Shown piece after piece: positions 37,893-47,944 of a stretch of 64,000 bases of DNA. How positions within the stretch are numbered: position 1 is the stretch's first letter; the number at the start of each line of letters is the position of its first letter. A program made the position numbers and the translations under genes. Origin of the DNA: Sanderia malayensis (lineage: Eukaryota > Cnidaria > Scyphozoa > Semaeostomeae > Pelagiidae). The notes beneath the pieces were generated by a model. The model was not told the DNA's origin. It saw only the letters and a list, made by a program, of their open reading frames with translations, and searched no databases. The DNA lies in assembly GCA_013076295.1 (NCBI GenBank), contig RQOL01000532.1, positions 4,588,001-4,652,000 on the forward strand, read 5' to 3'.

Positions 37893-38393
37893 ATGAGTCA
37901 GTATAAATGTGATCAATGTGAATTTTCTTCCACGTATAAAAGTAATGTTACACGACATGAGGAAGAGATGCACGAGGAGAGCAGTGAAGAGTCTGGCTCA
38001 GATGATGAGATAGAAGTTGAAAGTGATCATGATAATGATGAAACTGTCAACACTGATGAGGATCTTCCCTTAGGGAATGTATGGCCTTCTATGCGTAAGG
38101 AAGTGGATGAAGATGAAAACATATTGCAAGTTTTCAAACGTAAATTTTTATATAATAGAAGTTTTGAAAATGATGCTGTTGTAACTGCAGTTATAGCAAC
38201 GATGCAAAAAGCACAGAGGGAAGATGATATGGATATGCAAGAGGCCTTAGATTATGCTATTGAGAAAAGAAAATATCTCATCATACGTCAAGCAAAGAAT
38301 GATGAAGAAGAGGAAGCTAGTGATTCTGAGGATGCTGCTGTGAATGAACTTGTATTTAATAGTACTCCAGCATTTCCATATAGTAGGATATAA
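37893..38393 (+). CDS. Small acidic C2H2 zinc-finger protein carried by the giant palindrome
   Basis: 166 codons from ATG 37893 (context CTAGCCATGA). One N-terminal C2H2 finger lies at residues 6-27 (C6, C9, H22, H27). A long Glu/Asp/Ser run follows (residues about 28-58). Next comes a mixed-charge helical domain (EDENILQVFKRKFLYNRSFE..., about 70-135), a second acidic run (EEEEASDSED) and the tail NSTPAFPYSRI. I do not recognise the family. One C2H2 finger plus acidic stretches suggests a nucleic-acid or chromatin contact, but this is inference. The frame is intact although the left-arm twin is broken, which hints at selection or recent origin. An in-frame TTG extension to 37866 exists but the ATG is preferred. 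Confidence 0.6.
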   Translation: MSQYKCDQCEFSSTYKSNVTRHEEEMHEESSEESGSDDEIEVESDHDNDETVNTDEDLPLGNVWPSMRKEVDEDENILQVFKRKFLYNRSFENDAVVTAVIATMQKAQREDDMDMQEALDYAIEKRKYLIIRQAKNDEEEEASDSEDAAVNELVFNSTPAFPYSRI

Positions 38394-38815
38394 CAATGCT
38401 TATAAAAAGGTTTAGATATTATTGTTTGCTAATGAAGAAAATGGTCTCTTTTTCATGGCGTCTTTCTTCTTGAAACGTGTTAAAATAGTTTCTTCAACAG
38501 CCTGCACATTTTGTTTTGAATAATGTCCATTTCAAGTTTTGTTTTAAAGTGACTCGAAATCTTGGCTATCAGCCAATCAGATTACAGAGATTTTCTGTTT
38601 CTAGAAAAATCTTTCAATGTGACGTCAGGGGATTTCCCCGCTTCTGGAAAAATCTTTCGAATGTGGGGCTCAGTGATTTCCTAATTTTGCTGAGTCATCT
38701 TCATTAGCCAATCAGATTGCAGGAATTTTTCTGCCTCTGGAAAAATCTTTTGAATATGACGTCAGGGGGATTTCCCCGAGGGGATTACTTATTTCGGTTT
38801 CGAGTCTTCGGATTG

Positions 38816-39180
38816 AATGACAAAACAGAACTTACTTTGAACTTGAAAGAGCAGCAACTCACCTTGGATTTCAGAAGACAGAGATTTGACGCGTACATTC
38901 GAACGTCGCATTCGAAAGTTTCTGATTGGTTCTTTGAATTCAATCTCGAGCCGAGAACGTGAATTTTTCAGTTCCTCGATATTTTTGTGTTTTCTTGCGA
39001 TTTATTTAACAAATCCTTATCATCTTATAAGTGCATGAAGAATATGAAATAATTCATTCAATATAATCAAGAGATTTTCTTTTTATTGGTGTAAAAATCT
39101 TTTTCGTAAACAAATCCGTTTTTTAGTTACTAAGCTTTTTATGGGTTTTTTATCAGCTTTGGCGATGTTTTGCAACTTCA
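38816..39180. other. Unique segment between palindrome and right TIR
   Basis: About 365 bp with no recognised coding. If the nested inserts are removed it would be the 5' region of the minus-strand zinc-finger/RT-like ORF. Confidence 0.4.
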
Positions 39181-39343
39181 AACTAACTTTCCACAACCTT
39201 CCCGTTATCGTTTTCGATTATTTTTTACTGTTCATGCTCTTTTCAATTCTCGAAGACTCTCGCGCATGCGTGATCTTAACACTAAAATAAATAAAAAATT
39301 CTACTGCGCATGCGTGTCCTAGGACGCCCACTCCCTCTCCTGC
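39181..39343. repeat. Right terminal inverted repeat of the composite element (163 bp)
   Basis: Mirror of 31358-31519 with one added base and about one substitution. Confidence 0.92.
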
Positions 39344-39351
39344 TCGTGTAA
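39344..39351. repeat. 8-bp target-site duplication, right copy (TCGTGTAA)
   Basis: Identical to 31350-31357. A short piece of Pao coding continues to 39371 before the next insert. Confidence 0.9.
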
Positions 39352-39371
39352 CCTTTTTTTCTTTAGTGGAA

Positions 39372-40315
39372 TTGTTGGGAGATGAACATCGTCCGTTTTC
39401 AGGTTGCTCAGAAATTCCCATATCTGCGCAACCGCACTAACGCTTTCTGAAAATCACTCAGATTTCACCGCAATGGAGGAAATCCTTGAAGCTATGCTAT
39501 GGAGCCAAGCTTTTTGGTGGCATCTTTGCGCTGAAATTTTCAACTGGAAAATTATTTTTTCAATTCTTGAAATATTAAGAATATATCCGGAGCAGTGAGT
39601 ACCTTTGCCAAAAGTACGCCTGGACAGATGCTTGGGCCACAAACTTTAGCTAAGCCCTCAAGCTAGGATCGCATGACCGGGCGCAGGCCTAAGTTACGAA
39701 CAAATCTGAACAACATCAAGGAGCACTCTAACAGAAGTTTAAATATAACTTGAACTATTAGGGCAGAACAAATATATTACACATTATCTTAAAACAAATT
39801 CTGTGCACAAACCAGACTACACGGTAAAATTAAAACTGGAATTCGGCTGAACCAAATGAAACACAACAATCTTTGAACAAAACGATTCCAAACATATCAT
39901 TTCCTGAGCAGAACAAGATCTATGTACATTATATGTAGTGTATAAAAAAGCTAATGAAAGTAATTCAGTGAGGAGTATCAAATTTTCTTTTCTTTTGAGA
40001 ATCAACAACTCTTCAGAAAAGAGAGTATCGCTTTTGATTGTACGAAACATTTGATAACACGGAATGGTGTTTGCTGTGTTTCTTCATCTTCTAAAATTTG
40101 AGCACGATCACGGAAGTGAAATGGAACTTCCGTGATCACTTGTGAACTGAGATTAATCTTGGTTGGCAGTTTTGATTGGCGAATTTCAAAACGTGCATTA
40201 CGTCATTACTGAAAGATGCGCAATTGCGCAGATATGGGAATGTTTTGATTGGTGAAACAAAACCGTTAAAACAAAGGACTGAAACAAAGGATGGCCATGT
40301 TCATCTCCCCAACAA
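39372..40315. mobile_element. 944-bp MITE in BEL/Pao copy 1, TIR TTGTTGGGGAGATGAACAT
   Basis: Left TTGTTGGGAGATGAACAT (39372) is mirrored at the right end (reverse complement TTGTTGGGGAGATGAACATG). A second shared block, TTCCCATATCTGCGCAA, lies further in on both sides. GGAA flanks both ends (39368-39371, 40316-40319), and removing one copy plus the insert brings the two Pao RT pieces together, which supports a 4-bp duplication. Two related ends occur at 49536 and 52731. It is non-coding. Confidence 0.85.
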
Positions 40316-41090
40316 GGAACTCTTCCCAAGAACATGTCTTCTGTCAGATTCCAAGCGATTCCAAGACTTCTCTGAAGCATAAGTTCATCTTTAGAAAGAT
40401 CAATGTCCTTCGGGTTGTTGGCGACGTTTTCCATGTTAAATGCTGCCACAGCCTCGGTACATTGGATGCTACCTTGTGCATTTTGATGTTGCTGCTTGAA
40501 AACATTGCCTTCGTTCGTTTCAGCAGATCAACAGCTTCTTCTGGGGTATTTGTACTAATGAGTCCATCGTCAAAGTAGAAGTTTCTTTTGGCATCTTTAC
40601 CATATTCAGCTGCCCGCTCATCAGCTCCCTTTCCCAGAAGGTCAATTGCTACCGAAGGCGATGGCTTGTTCCGAAAAACGTGAACATTCATTCTGTAGTC
40701 AGTGGGTTCTTTTGTCAAGTCGTTGTCCTTAGACCAAATAAACCTCAAGTAGTCGCGATGGTTCTCTCTGACGCAAAAGTTGTAAAACATTTGCTGGATG
40801 TCAGCCATTACTCCTGTTGGTTATTTCCTCAACCACAAGAAAACACAAAGTAACGAATTATTCAAGTCTGGTCCACTTAGGAGAATATCATTTAAAGACA
40901 CTCCTTGTGGTAACTAAAATCACGTCTTGGAGTCGTAAGCAATTCTGAACTTGCCAGATTTCATCGAATGCAAGACTTGCAATAACGGTAAATAGAATAC
41001 CTCATTGCTATCCCTCTAGGGTGGAACTAGTTCCGCGTGTTTGCAAAGATATTTTCCATGAAAGCTTGATACTGCTCAGTGCTCAGCTAA
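40316..41090 (-). pseudogene. BEL/Pao copy 1: 5' half of the reverse transcriptase
   Basis: Minus strand, in order: GVSLNDILLSGPDL (about 40910-40870), VMADIQQMF (about 40815), YLRFIWSKDND, YRMNVHVF, then the catalytic box as NFYFDDGL (about 40580), EEAVDLLKR, and ..LGIAWNLTEDMFLG next to the MITE. These are diagnostic Pao RT blocks; the usual Y-x-DD box is F-DD preceded by Y. Upstream of about 41090 the signal is lost, so gag and protease are missing. There are stops and frameshifts. Confidence 0.88.
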
Positions 41091-41265
41091 CTTGTGGTCC
41101 ACCCCTTTTGTTTTCTCACCCAACTCCTTCACTATGACCTGACAACACTGTTACTAACTTTAAAGTCTCGTTGGCTCCTGCGCTGCGCTCTCTCTCATCC
41201 AACTCCTTCACTCCTGGCTGGTAACTCATAGAATTAAAATCAACCTTCAACTTCCAGGTAAGTAT
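41091..41265. other. Junction between Pao and gypsy gag fragments
   Basis: A short stretch with two partial CAACTCCTTCACT direct repeats (41120-41150, 41200-41215). No gene was seen. Confidence 0.4.
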
Positions 41266-41794
41266 CGGTTAATTATAAATTTGTTTGCTTTGGAATTTAT
41301 TAATTTTATCCCTGCGGCCGTCTAGTAACAATTTTTTAAGATCATATTGCGGGTCTCGTAAAGCCTCTTTACGAATTCGTGAAGAATTTCCCTCCATCAT
41401 TATCTGTTCCTCAAGTTCAAAATCTAAGTCATCAAAATTACAGGGCATTGCAAGTGTTCTCAAGTGAGTATGATGGTGATCTAGAGTTTTTTGTGTTCTT
41501 GATACGCTTGCCGAAAGACATAAACATCATACCGTCGATTATGTTGAGGCTCGAAATAGGCCTTTAGCTTCTCTTTGGCAGTTTCGTAAGCATCAGCAGG
41601 TCCTGTTCCAGGGAGTTGCGAGAAAATTTCCCTCATCTGAGGGCCAGCTTGGTACAGCAGTAATGCTCGTTTTCTGGTATTACTTGAAATTCCAGATGCT
41701 AGGACATACATCTCGAAGTCTTTAAGCGATTTCTTCTAGTCTGTTGACAAACCTGCTCCAACTTCATAGTCTGGGTTGAATTCATGTACCGGTT
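41266..41794 (-). pseudogene. Ty3/gypsy gag fragment, minus strand
   Basis: The readings KRALLLYQAGPQMREIFSQL, then AKEKLKAYFEPQHNRRYDVY, then LRTLAMPCNFDDLDFELEEQ are the capsid-like part of an invertebrate gypsy gag. There are at least one stop (41740 region) and frameshifts. It ends at the left LTR of the next element, which interrupts it. It belongs to a different family from gypsy-1. Confidence 0.8.
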
Positions 41795-42253
41795 TGTCAC
41801 AGTTGTGTTATAGTTAGGCCCATTCAGCGAGTTCCTTTTTTCATTCATTTAGTTAGGTTTCTTTTGCATATCATTAGCGTGAATGCCCCTGCGTCATTCG
41901 TGGTTGAAAGGTATCCCCGTTAGTGTTCGTCATGAAGGTGCAGTATTTTCTCAGTATTGTTGTAACCCCAGTTATCCGTTTTAGTCATATTTTATTTGCT
42001 TTTTCATGATTTTTACGTTGGATGTAAGTAATTAATTAGCCTCTCCCTTCCTTTTAACTGTTATCACTCGTGTAGACTTACGTTCATGTATGTTTAACTT
42101 TGGATCTAGATTTAGATATATGTAGCTCAATTTTTAGTAGGAGTCAGTCGGTGAGATTGAGAGTTAGGGCCGGGTCAAAGCAGAAAACAAAGATACTAGA
42201 AAGCTAAAATCTTTTTCTAATTCTGAGTTATACGCTGCCTTGTGTTCGCGACA
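41795..42253 (+). repeat. 5' LTR of gypsy-1
   Basis: Matches 46629-47076 along its length (shared TTATAGTTAGGCCCATTCAG, GTATCCCCGTTAGTGTTCGT). Confidence 0.92.
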
Positions 42254-42336
42254 ATTTGGTGACAGAGGTTTGGATTTTAAATTGAAAATCAGATTTAAAC
42301 GAACCCAACAACAAGAAAAAGAAGAACAAATTCATA

Positions 42337-43360
42337 ATGGCACGAAGGGATGACAACGAAGCTGAAGCAATCGAGCTGATTAGACCAGTACCTGCGCCGA
42401 GGCCAAGAAAAACGATCGTGGATATCAACTCGCAGGAAAAGACAGCAAAGATGTCACAGAATGGCTCGTAAATTTGGAAGTTGCATCTGCAGCAAATGGA
42501 TGGACTGAAGAGCAACAAGCTCAACTAATTCCAGCGTACCTTGCTGGCAGAGCGGCTAGTACGTTTTGGAGAATGTCAGCACGCGAGAGGCAGGATCTTG
42601 ACGCCTTAAAAGAAGCCTTGGACGACACCTTAAATACCGAGGAGAAAAGATATCTGACCCGACAAAAATTGCAAGAAATAACGAAGGGACCGAGGGGAAA
42701 CAGTAGTCAAGTTCTCCGAAGGGGTTTATCAACTAGTAACAAGAGGTCACGATGGTCTTGATTCGCCGGGACGCAAAGATAGAATAGCGTGTGAATGCTT
42801 TGTCGAAGGACTGCGAGCAGAAATCAAGGAAGCGTTTTGGGAGAAATGCCCAGCAACGTTCCAAGAAGCTGTGACCACTGCCGAGCGTAGAGAAGTGTTT
42901 GTTTTTAAACACCATGGGGCGAAGATCCAGGGTGAACACAGTAGCTCGAAGCAATGAAGCCATCTAGAAAGCAATAGATAGCTTAACAGCAGCTGTACAG
43001 AATTTAACAGCTCAGACAGCCCCAGGCGATGCAAAATGCCTAGTTTACCCAACAGCAAGCAGCATTTGTACCGTACCACCCAGGCGTGCGAAGATCGAGA
43101 CAACCGAGAGACCCAAAGGATGTAGTCTGTTTCCAATGCAAGCAGTTGCGGCATTTCGGAAGAAATTGCCAGGAATTAACGAACCATCAAGGAAACTCAG
43201 GAACAAGCAGTGGGCCCAAAGACGTCCTGATGCCCGAGTGTTGGAGAGGTTGGAGAGGGGACTCCGACTTTTCCGAGAACACAAGAGATCTCTGTCGATT
43301 TGAATTCCTCTGTGACGTCACGATTGGTGGAACAAGGTGTGTGAGTGAGAACAAAACTTA
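42337..43360 (+). pseudogene. gypsy-1 gag
   Basis: An ATG near 42337 opens a short basic/acidic N-terminus and stops at about 42470. The capsid part follows (GWTEEQQAQLIPAYLAGRAA; FVEGLRAEIKEAFWEKCP). A CCHC zinc knuckle CFQCKQLRHFGRNC lies near 43130. Several frameshifts. Confidence 0.8.
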
Positions 43361-44734
43361 ATAACCTCGATTTGGATGTTTTTGTTGATACCAGCGCTAA
43401 GCATTCCTTGATTCTCAGTATGGGGTGTGAAAACAGGTTTCCTTGGGGCAGGAGATGGTCAGTTCTGCAGCATGTTTGATAGGTGTTGGAGGAGAAAGAC
43501 TGCCTGTTGTTGCTGAAGGAAGAATATGTTTGCAAATTACGGGGTTGCAGTTTGATTTGCCGGTAATTATTGTTGATGAGTTTAAATTTGATTTGCTTTA
43601 GGGAGACGAATTTTTGCGGAGTAAAGGTGTAATCATAGATTATGGTGTAAAGAAATTAAAGTTGTGTGGCCTTGATGTTTCGTTTAAAAGTCTGCCTTCT
43701 GACTGTGTACTTGTTTTGAAATCTGTTGTGACATTACCAGCGGGGAAGCCTGTGCGGAGTTTGGAATCATTGTTGTTTGGATTTGTTCGGAGAAAGGCAA
43801 TTGGTGACGACTGATGAGAGGGTCTTGGTAGCACCTGTTGTAACCAAAGCTGATTCCGACAAGTTTGTTTTGGTCGAGGTGGCAAACACTACTTGCAGCA
43901 AACTTCCCTTGCAGCCTGGCATCAAACTGATGCATCTGCAGCCATTTCTGTCTGACGTCAATACTGTCCGTGCCGAACAGACTGCTAAAGATGTTACAGA
44001 ATTACCCATAGAAGAAATGAAGATCAGCCACTTGTCAGAAAAACAGAAGTCAAGTTTGCTTTTTGTTTTCAAGAAACACGACGTTTGGCCGAAGTCTGGA
44101 CGATTGGCGACCACGCCTCTGGTAGAACATGCTGTCGACGTGCAAGGAGGAGAACCTGCCAGACAACGACCCTGCCGTGTGCCTGAAACGAAAAGAAACG
44201 TAATAGCAAACGAAGTGCAGAGGATGCTGTTGTCAGACGTTATTCGACCATCAGCCAGCCCTTGGAGTAGTCCAGTGATACTATTGGAAAAGCCTAATGG
44301 TGAATACCAACTCTGTTTCGACTACCGGTGACTGAACGAAGTGACGAAGAAAGACGCATATCCTCTGCCTCGAATAGACAAAACGTTAGATGCGGTTGGC
44401 AATACAACCTGGTTCAGCACTTTGGATCTCCAATCAAGGTATTGGCAAATACCTATGAGGGAAAGCGACACCAAGAAAACAGCGTTCATGACTCACCATG
44501 GCACTGGGAATTTCGTGTGATGCCTTTTAATATGGCCAACGCCCCAGCTACGTTTCAGAGATTGGTGGATCTAGTGCTATCAGACCTGCATTGGACACAT
44601 TGCTTGGTATACCTTGACGATATCGTTGTATTTGCTGCTACAGAAGAAGAACACATGCGAAGACGTGACTTGGTTCTGGAAAAAATTGCGGTTGGACTGT
44701 GAAGCCATCGAAATGTCAGTGACTGCAACGACAA
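43361..44734 (+). pseudogene. gypsy-1 protease and reverse transcriptase
   Basis: The protease active-site stretch reads FVDTSAKHSLI near 43380 (D-T-S where D-T/S-G is usual). RT blocks follow: SPWSSPVILLEKP (about 44265), LCFDYR (44325), DAYPLPRID, STLDLQS, MPFNMANAPATFQ, and the catalytic YLDDIV near 44610. There is a stop directly after FDYR and several shifts. Confidence 0.88.
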
Positions 44735-45240
44735 GTGAAGTCTCTCGGCCACATTGTATCCAGTGAAGGCGTAGCAGTAGACCCAGCAAAAGTAAAAGCA
44801 GTGAAGTCTTTTCCAGCACCGAAAAATCAGACAGATGTGAGAAGTTTCGTTGGCCTGACGTCCTACTACCGAAGATTTATTCCGGAGTATGCAAGTCGTA
44901 CTAAAGCCCTTACGGAGTTGACAAAGGAGAAATGCGAATTTAACTGGAGTGAAGAAGCTGACAAGTTTTTTGAAGATCTGAAAAACTGCCTGTCTACAGC
45001 ACCCGTACTACGATGTCCTGATTTCAATCTGCAATTCAAGCTGTACACTGACACATGTGGTTACGGGATTGGCGCTGTTTTAGCTCAAGAAAATGCCGAT
45101 GGAGAAGTCGTCATCGCATACGCTAGCCGTGTGTTGAAGTCATCAGAGAAGAAACACGCAGTGCTGCAGAAAGAAGCCCTAGGTATTGTGGGGTCATTGA
45201 AACATTTCTATACATACATGTATGGCTGACGATTCACTGT
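44735..45240 (+). pseudogene. gypsy-1 RT connection and RNase H
   Basis: LGHIVSSEGVAVDP, SFVGLTSYYRRFIP, then the RNase H block with LYTDTCGYGIGAVLAQ, YASRVL and KEALGIV. The frame is open to 45229 and then stops. Confidence 0.88.
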
Positions 45241-46540
45241 TGTCAAAGATCACAGACCTTTGAAGAGGTTGAAAACGATGACAGCACCGATGATGGCTCA
45301 GTGAAGAAGCAGTTTCTTGTTCCAAAGTCGAGAGTTGGACAGTTGCTGGTGGAGTACCACGACAACCCTCTATCTGCGCATCCTGGATTCTACCGTTGTT
45401 AAAAAAAGAGTCACATGGCATATTACTGGCCCACAATGAAGACTGATATTTAGCGACACATCAGACAAGAATGCGCCAAATACAAATCTACAAAACCGGC
45501 TTGCCAAATACCACTGAAGTCTATAACTACAGAAAGACTGATGCAAGTTGTTGCGATGAACTTTGTTGGCCCTCTACCAAAGTCAGACCGAGGAAATTTG
45601 TATACGCTCGTGACGACCGATCATTTTACTCGATTGCCGATCGTTTACCCGACTGAAAACCTAGAAGCTGAGACAGTGGCAAGGAAATTGGCAGAATTTA
45701 TACATATTTATGGATGTCCAGAACAACTTTTATCAGACAGAAGAAGCAACTTCACTTCAGCACTAATAAAAGCACTTTCAAGCAGCTTGGAGTAAAGAAG
45801 ATCTTCACGTGTGCATTTTGTCCTTCTTCAAATGGACTCAACGAACTCTCTTCTGAATGGAATCTGAATGGAACTCTCTTCAATGCTATAAAGATGTACG
45901 CTTCGAAGAAACCTTTTGTTTGGGACAAGTATCTGGATGCAGTTACTTTTGCCTACCGAACAACGCCACATTCTGTAACGCAGCACACACCAGCTACTCT
46001 GATGTTTGGACGAGAATTCACCGCTTGACATGAAACCGCCAACTCGCCTCTATTCTGATCAATATCTGAAAGTCATGCAAAATGAGCGACAGCAGGCGTA
46101 TTCTTTGGTTAAAGAGCTGGTTGCGAAAGAGCAGCAGCAGCAAAAAACACACTACGACAGAATATAAGGCAGCTGAATGTGAAAGTTGGCGAAAAAGTGT
46201 GTATCCGAGACTTCATCGTGAAAAAAGGATCGTTGAAAAAGTTTTACCAGCCTTGGGTGGGGCCGTATGAAGCCGGTAAAGTAGTAGAAGAAAACAACGT
46301 CGAAATTATCATCCCGAGAAAGAAAAACAAAAAGACCAAAAGAGTGAACATAGAGCCAGTGAAATTGGTGAAGGAAATAGACGGAAAACCTGAAGACATT
46401 ATCAAATTCATGACAAATTGCGGACAAGGCTTCCAGGACAGCGACGTGTGACAAGATACTTTGTCGAGTTTCATGATGGCCATACTCGATGGATCGAAAC
46501 AGAGTTTGTACTGGATAATCTGCTGGAAGACTTCAATGCA
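45241..46540 (+). pseudogene. gypsy-1 integrase
   Basis: The tail of RNase H is partly deleted. HHCC-like residues appear in broken frames near 45345-45490. The catalytic core is visible as MNFVGPLPKSDRG, then SDRRSNF (S-D-R-x-x-x-F in place of the usual D-x-G-x-x-F), then CPSSNGLNE. The C-terminal part (KVGEKVCIRDFI..., 46179-46451) is open. Several frameshifts. Confidence 0.82.
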
Positions 46541-46628
46541 TGCAAGTGAACAATGATGAAAACGGTATTATGTTAGATTAATAGGGTATAGTGTCTTCGA
46601 TAATATAATGAATCTAAGGGGGAAAGTG

Positions 46629-47076
46629 CGTCACAGTTTCGTTATAGTTAGGCCCATTCAGTTACTTCCTTTTTTTCATTCATTTAGTTAGGTTTCTTTT
46701 GCATATCATTAGCGTGAATGCCCCTGCCCCATTCGTGGCTGAAAGGTATCCCCGTTAGTGTTCGTCATGAAGGTGCGGTATTTTCTCAGTATGGTTGTAA
46801 TCCCGGTTATCCGTTTTAGTCATATTTTATTTGCTTTTTTACGTTGGATGTGAGTAATTAATTAGCCTCTCCTTTCCCTTTAACTGTTATCACTCGTGTA
46901 GACTTACGTTCATGTATGTTTAATTTTGGATCTAGATTTAGTATATATGTAACTGAATTTTTAGTAGGAGTCAGTGAGTGAGATCGAGAGTTAGGATCGG
47001 GTCAAAGCAGAAAACAAAGATACTAGAAAGCTAAAACCTGTTTCTAATTCTGAATTATACGCTTGTGTTCGTGATA
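46629..47076 (+). repeat. 3' LTR of gypsy-1
   Basis: See 5' LTR; it ends GTTCGTGATA. Confidence 0.92.
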
Positions 47077-47944
47077 GATCGTAGCGCTAGTGTAGCCATT
47101 TTCAAGCCAGTGATTTACAAAACTATCGACCAATAACTACAGTTCAAAATTTTCCTCGTCGCCAGTTTAATATTCTTGAAGCTTAACCAAGAAATACGAG
47201 AGAAACTCAGAGTGATTTTGTAACACAACCATAATATAAAACTCTCAAAACAAAAAGCTTCTAAGAAACATGCGGTGCGAGCTTTAGAGGTGTGGGCCCT
47301 AGTCTAAATACTACATGTGACTTTGATGGTGTCATTATCTATGAATTTTGAGTAATGTAGTTTCTCAGCAAAATTGGCTACAGACGGGTACGAATGAACC
47401 AGGAGACTAACCAATGAACCAGCAGCAGGAACAAATCAAAGGCACACAGTGCTGGAATTACCTGGTTATAGGTTGCTCGCTAAATAGAAAATGCATAACA
47501 ATTAATGTAGATGCATAAACAATTAGATTGAATATCTACTATATTCTACAATAAATTACTATCTATAAACTTATTATCTGTTTGTCTTCGTAGCTGTAAG
47601 CACTGTATTTTTTAAGTTCGAACTTAAGCACAGCTCATCACATCAGGAAAAACAATGAAGCCGTCCTACTTAGACGTCTATCATATTTGACTTCTCGATG
47701 GAATTGAGAACTTGCACACACGAAAACCACACCTGGTAGCCTTTATAGCTACGAATCCCAAGGGTAAATGAAATGCACGAACTTACAACAAGATCAAAGG
47801 TCAAACAATATCAAAACCAAACAAGTACAGAGTTCAAATACTATCAACAACAACAACAACAATTACAAAACATTGAAAACAAAACTACTCTTGACTTATC
47901 GCCCTCAAACAGGCGATAAGTCTGCTTCTTTCCTCAATAAAAAT
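47077..47944. other. Segment between gypsy-1 and BEL/Pao copy 2
   Basis: No gene was recognised. By position it should hold the 3' LTR of Pao copy 2. A hairpin ACTTATCGCC/GGCGATAAGT lies at 47899-47926 next to a purine-rich run that could be the polypurine tract on the minus strand. (AAC)n occurs near 47845. Confidence 0.4.

Larger units (their letters stand above)
34742..38815. mobile_element. Giant palindromic (foldback) element, 4.07 kb, carrying a zinc-finger ORF
   Basis: The ends CAATCCGAAGACTCGAAACC (34742) and their mirror (38796-38815) are followed by arms that match almost base for base through about 420 bp of 5'/3' sequence and the ORF. Both arms then run into a TGATCA-rich satellite. 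The arms meet around a 39-nt spacer (36573-36611). The arms are unequal: the left satellite is about 0.9 kb, the right about 1.1 kb. The right arm alone keeps about 125 bp with a TATA box before the ORF. Arm divergence argues against a simple assembly mirror. No target duplication is obvious; the flanks TCATTATTCA and AATGA are partly palindromic with the ends. No transposase is seen, so it is probably mobilised in trans. Confidence 0.88.
31358..39343. mobile_element. 7,986-bp TIR-bounded composite element inserted in BEL/Pao
   Basis: The ends GTAGGAGAGGGAGTGGGCGT (31358) and the mirrored right end (reverse complement GCAGGAGAGGGAGTGGGCGT, ending 39343) form inverted repeats of 162 and 163 bp. 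They differ by about one substitution and one indel. An 8-bp duplication TCGTGTAA flanks them, and both flanks are Pao coding sequence, so the insertion is certain. Contents from left to right: TIR; a minus-strand ORF with two zinc fingers and an RT-associated motif (31518-32795); a foldback element (33056-34666); a giant palindrome (34742-38815); about 360 bp of unique DNA; TIR. I see no complete transposase. Eight-bp duplications fit hAT, P, Merlin-type or some Mutator-like elements; the family is undetermined. Confidence 0.9.
41795..47076 (+). mobile_element. Ty3/gypsy element 1, complete with LTRs, decayed
   Basis: 5' LTR 41795-42253 and 3' LTR 46629-47076 are highly similar, differing by small indels. 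The LTR begins TGTCACAG (CGTCACAG in the 3' copy) and ends CGACA. A primer-binding-type motif TTTGGTGACAGAGG follows the 5' LTR, and a purine tract (AAGGGGGAAAGTGCG) precedes the 3' LTR. Gag, protease, RT, RNase H and integrase pieces are present in order between them, with many stops and frameshifts. No clear target duplication was found. Confidence 0.92.

Noticed and set aside
35164..38393. CRISPR-like array from the regular TGATCA repeats
   Set aside because: Units are degenerate and contiguous without unique spacers, inside a eukaryotic foldback element.
34742..38815. Palindrome as a pure assembly artefact
   Set aside because: The arms differ in satellite length, in the start of the zinc-finger gene and in many single bases, so it is not a copied contig; long reads would still settle it.
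31358..39343. DIRS-type element (inverted repeats plus RT)
   Set aside because: A clear 8-bp target duplication is present, while DIRS elements integrate without one; no tyrosine recombinase was seen.
41795..47076. Target-site duplication of gypsy-1
   Set aside because: Flanking 4-6 mers (ACCGGTT / GATCGT) do not match, so none is claimed.
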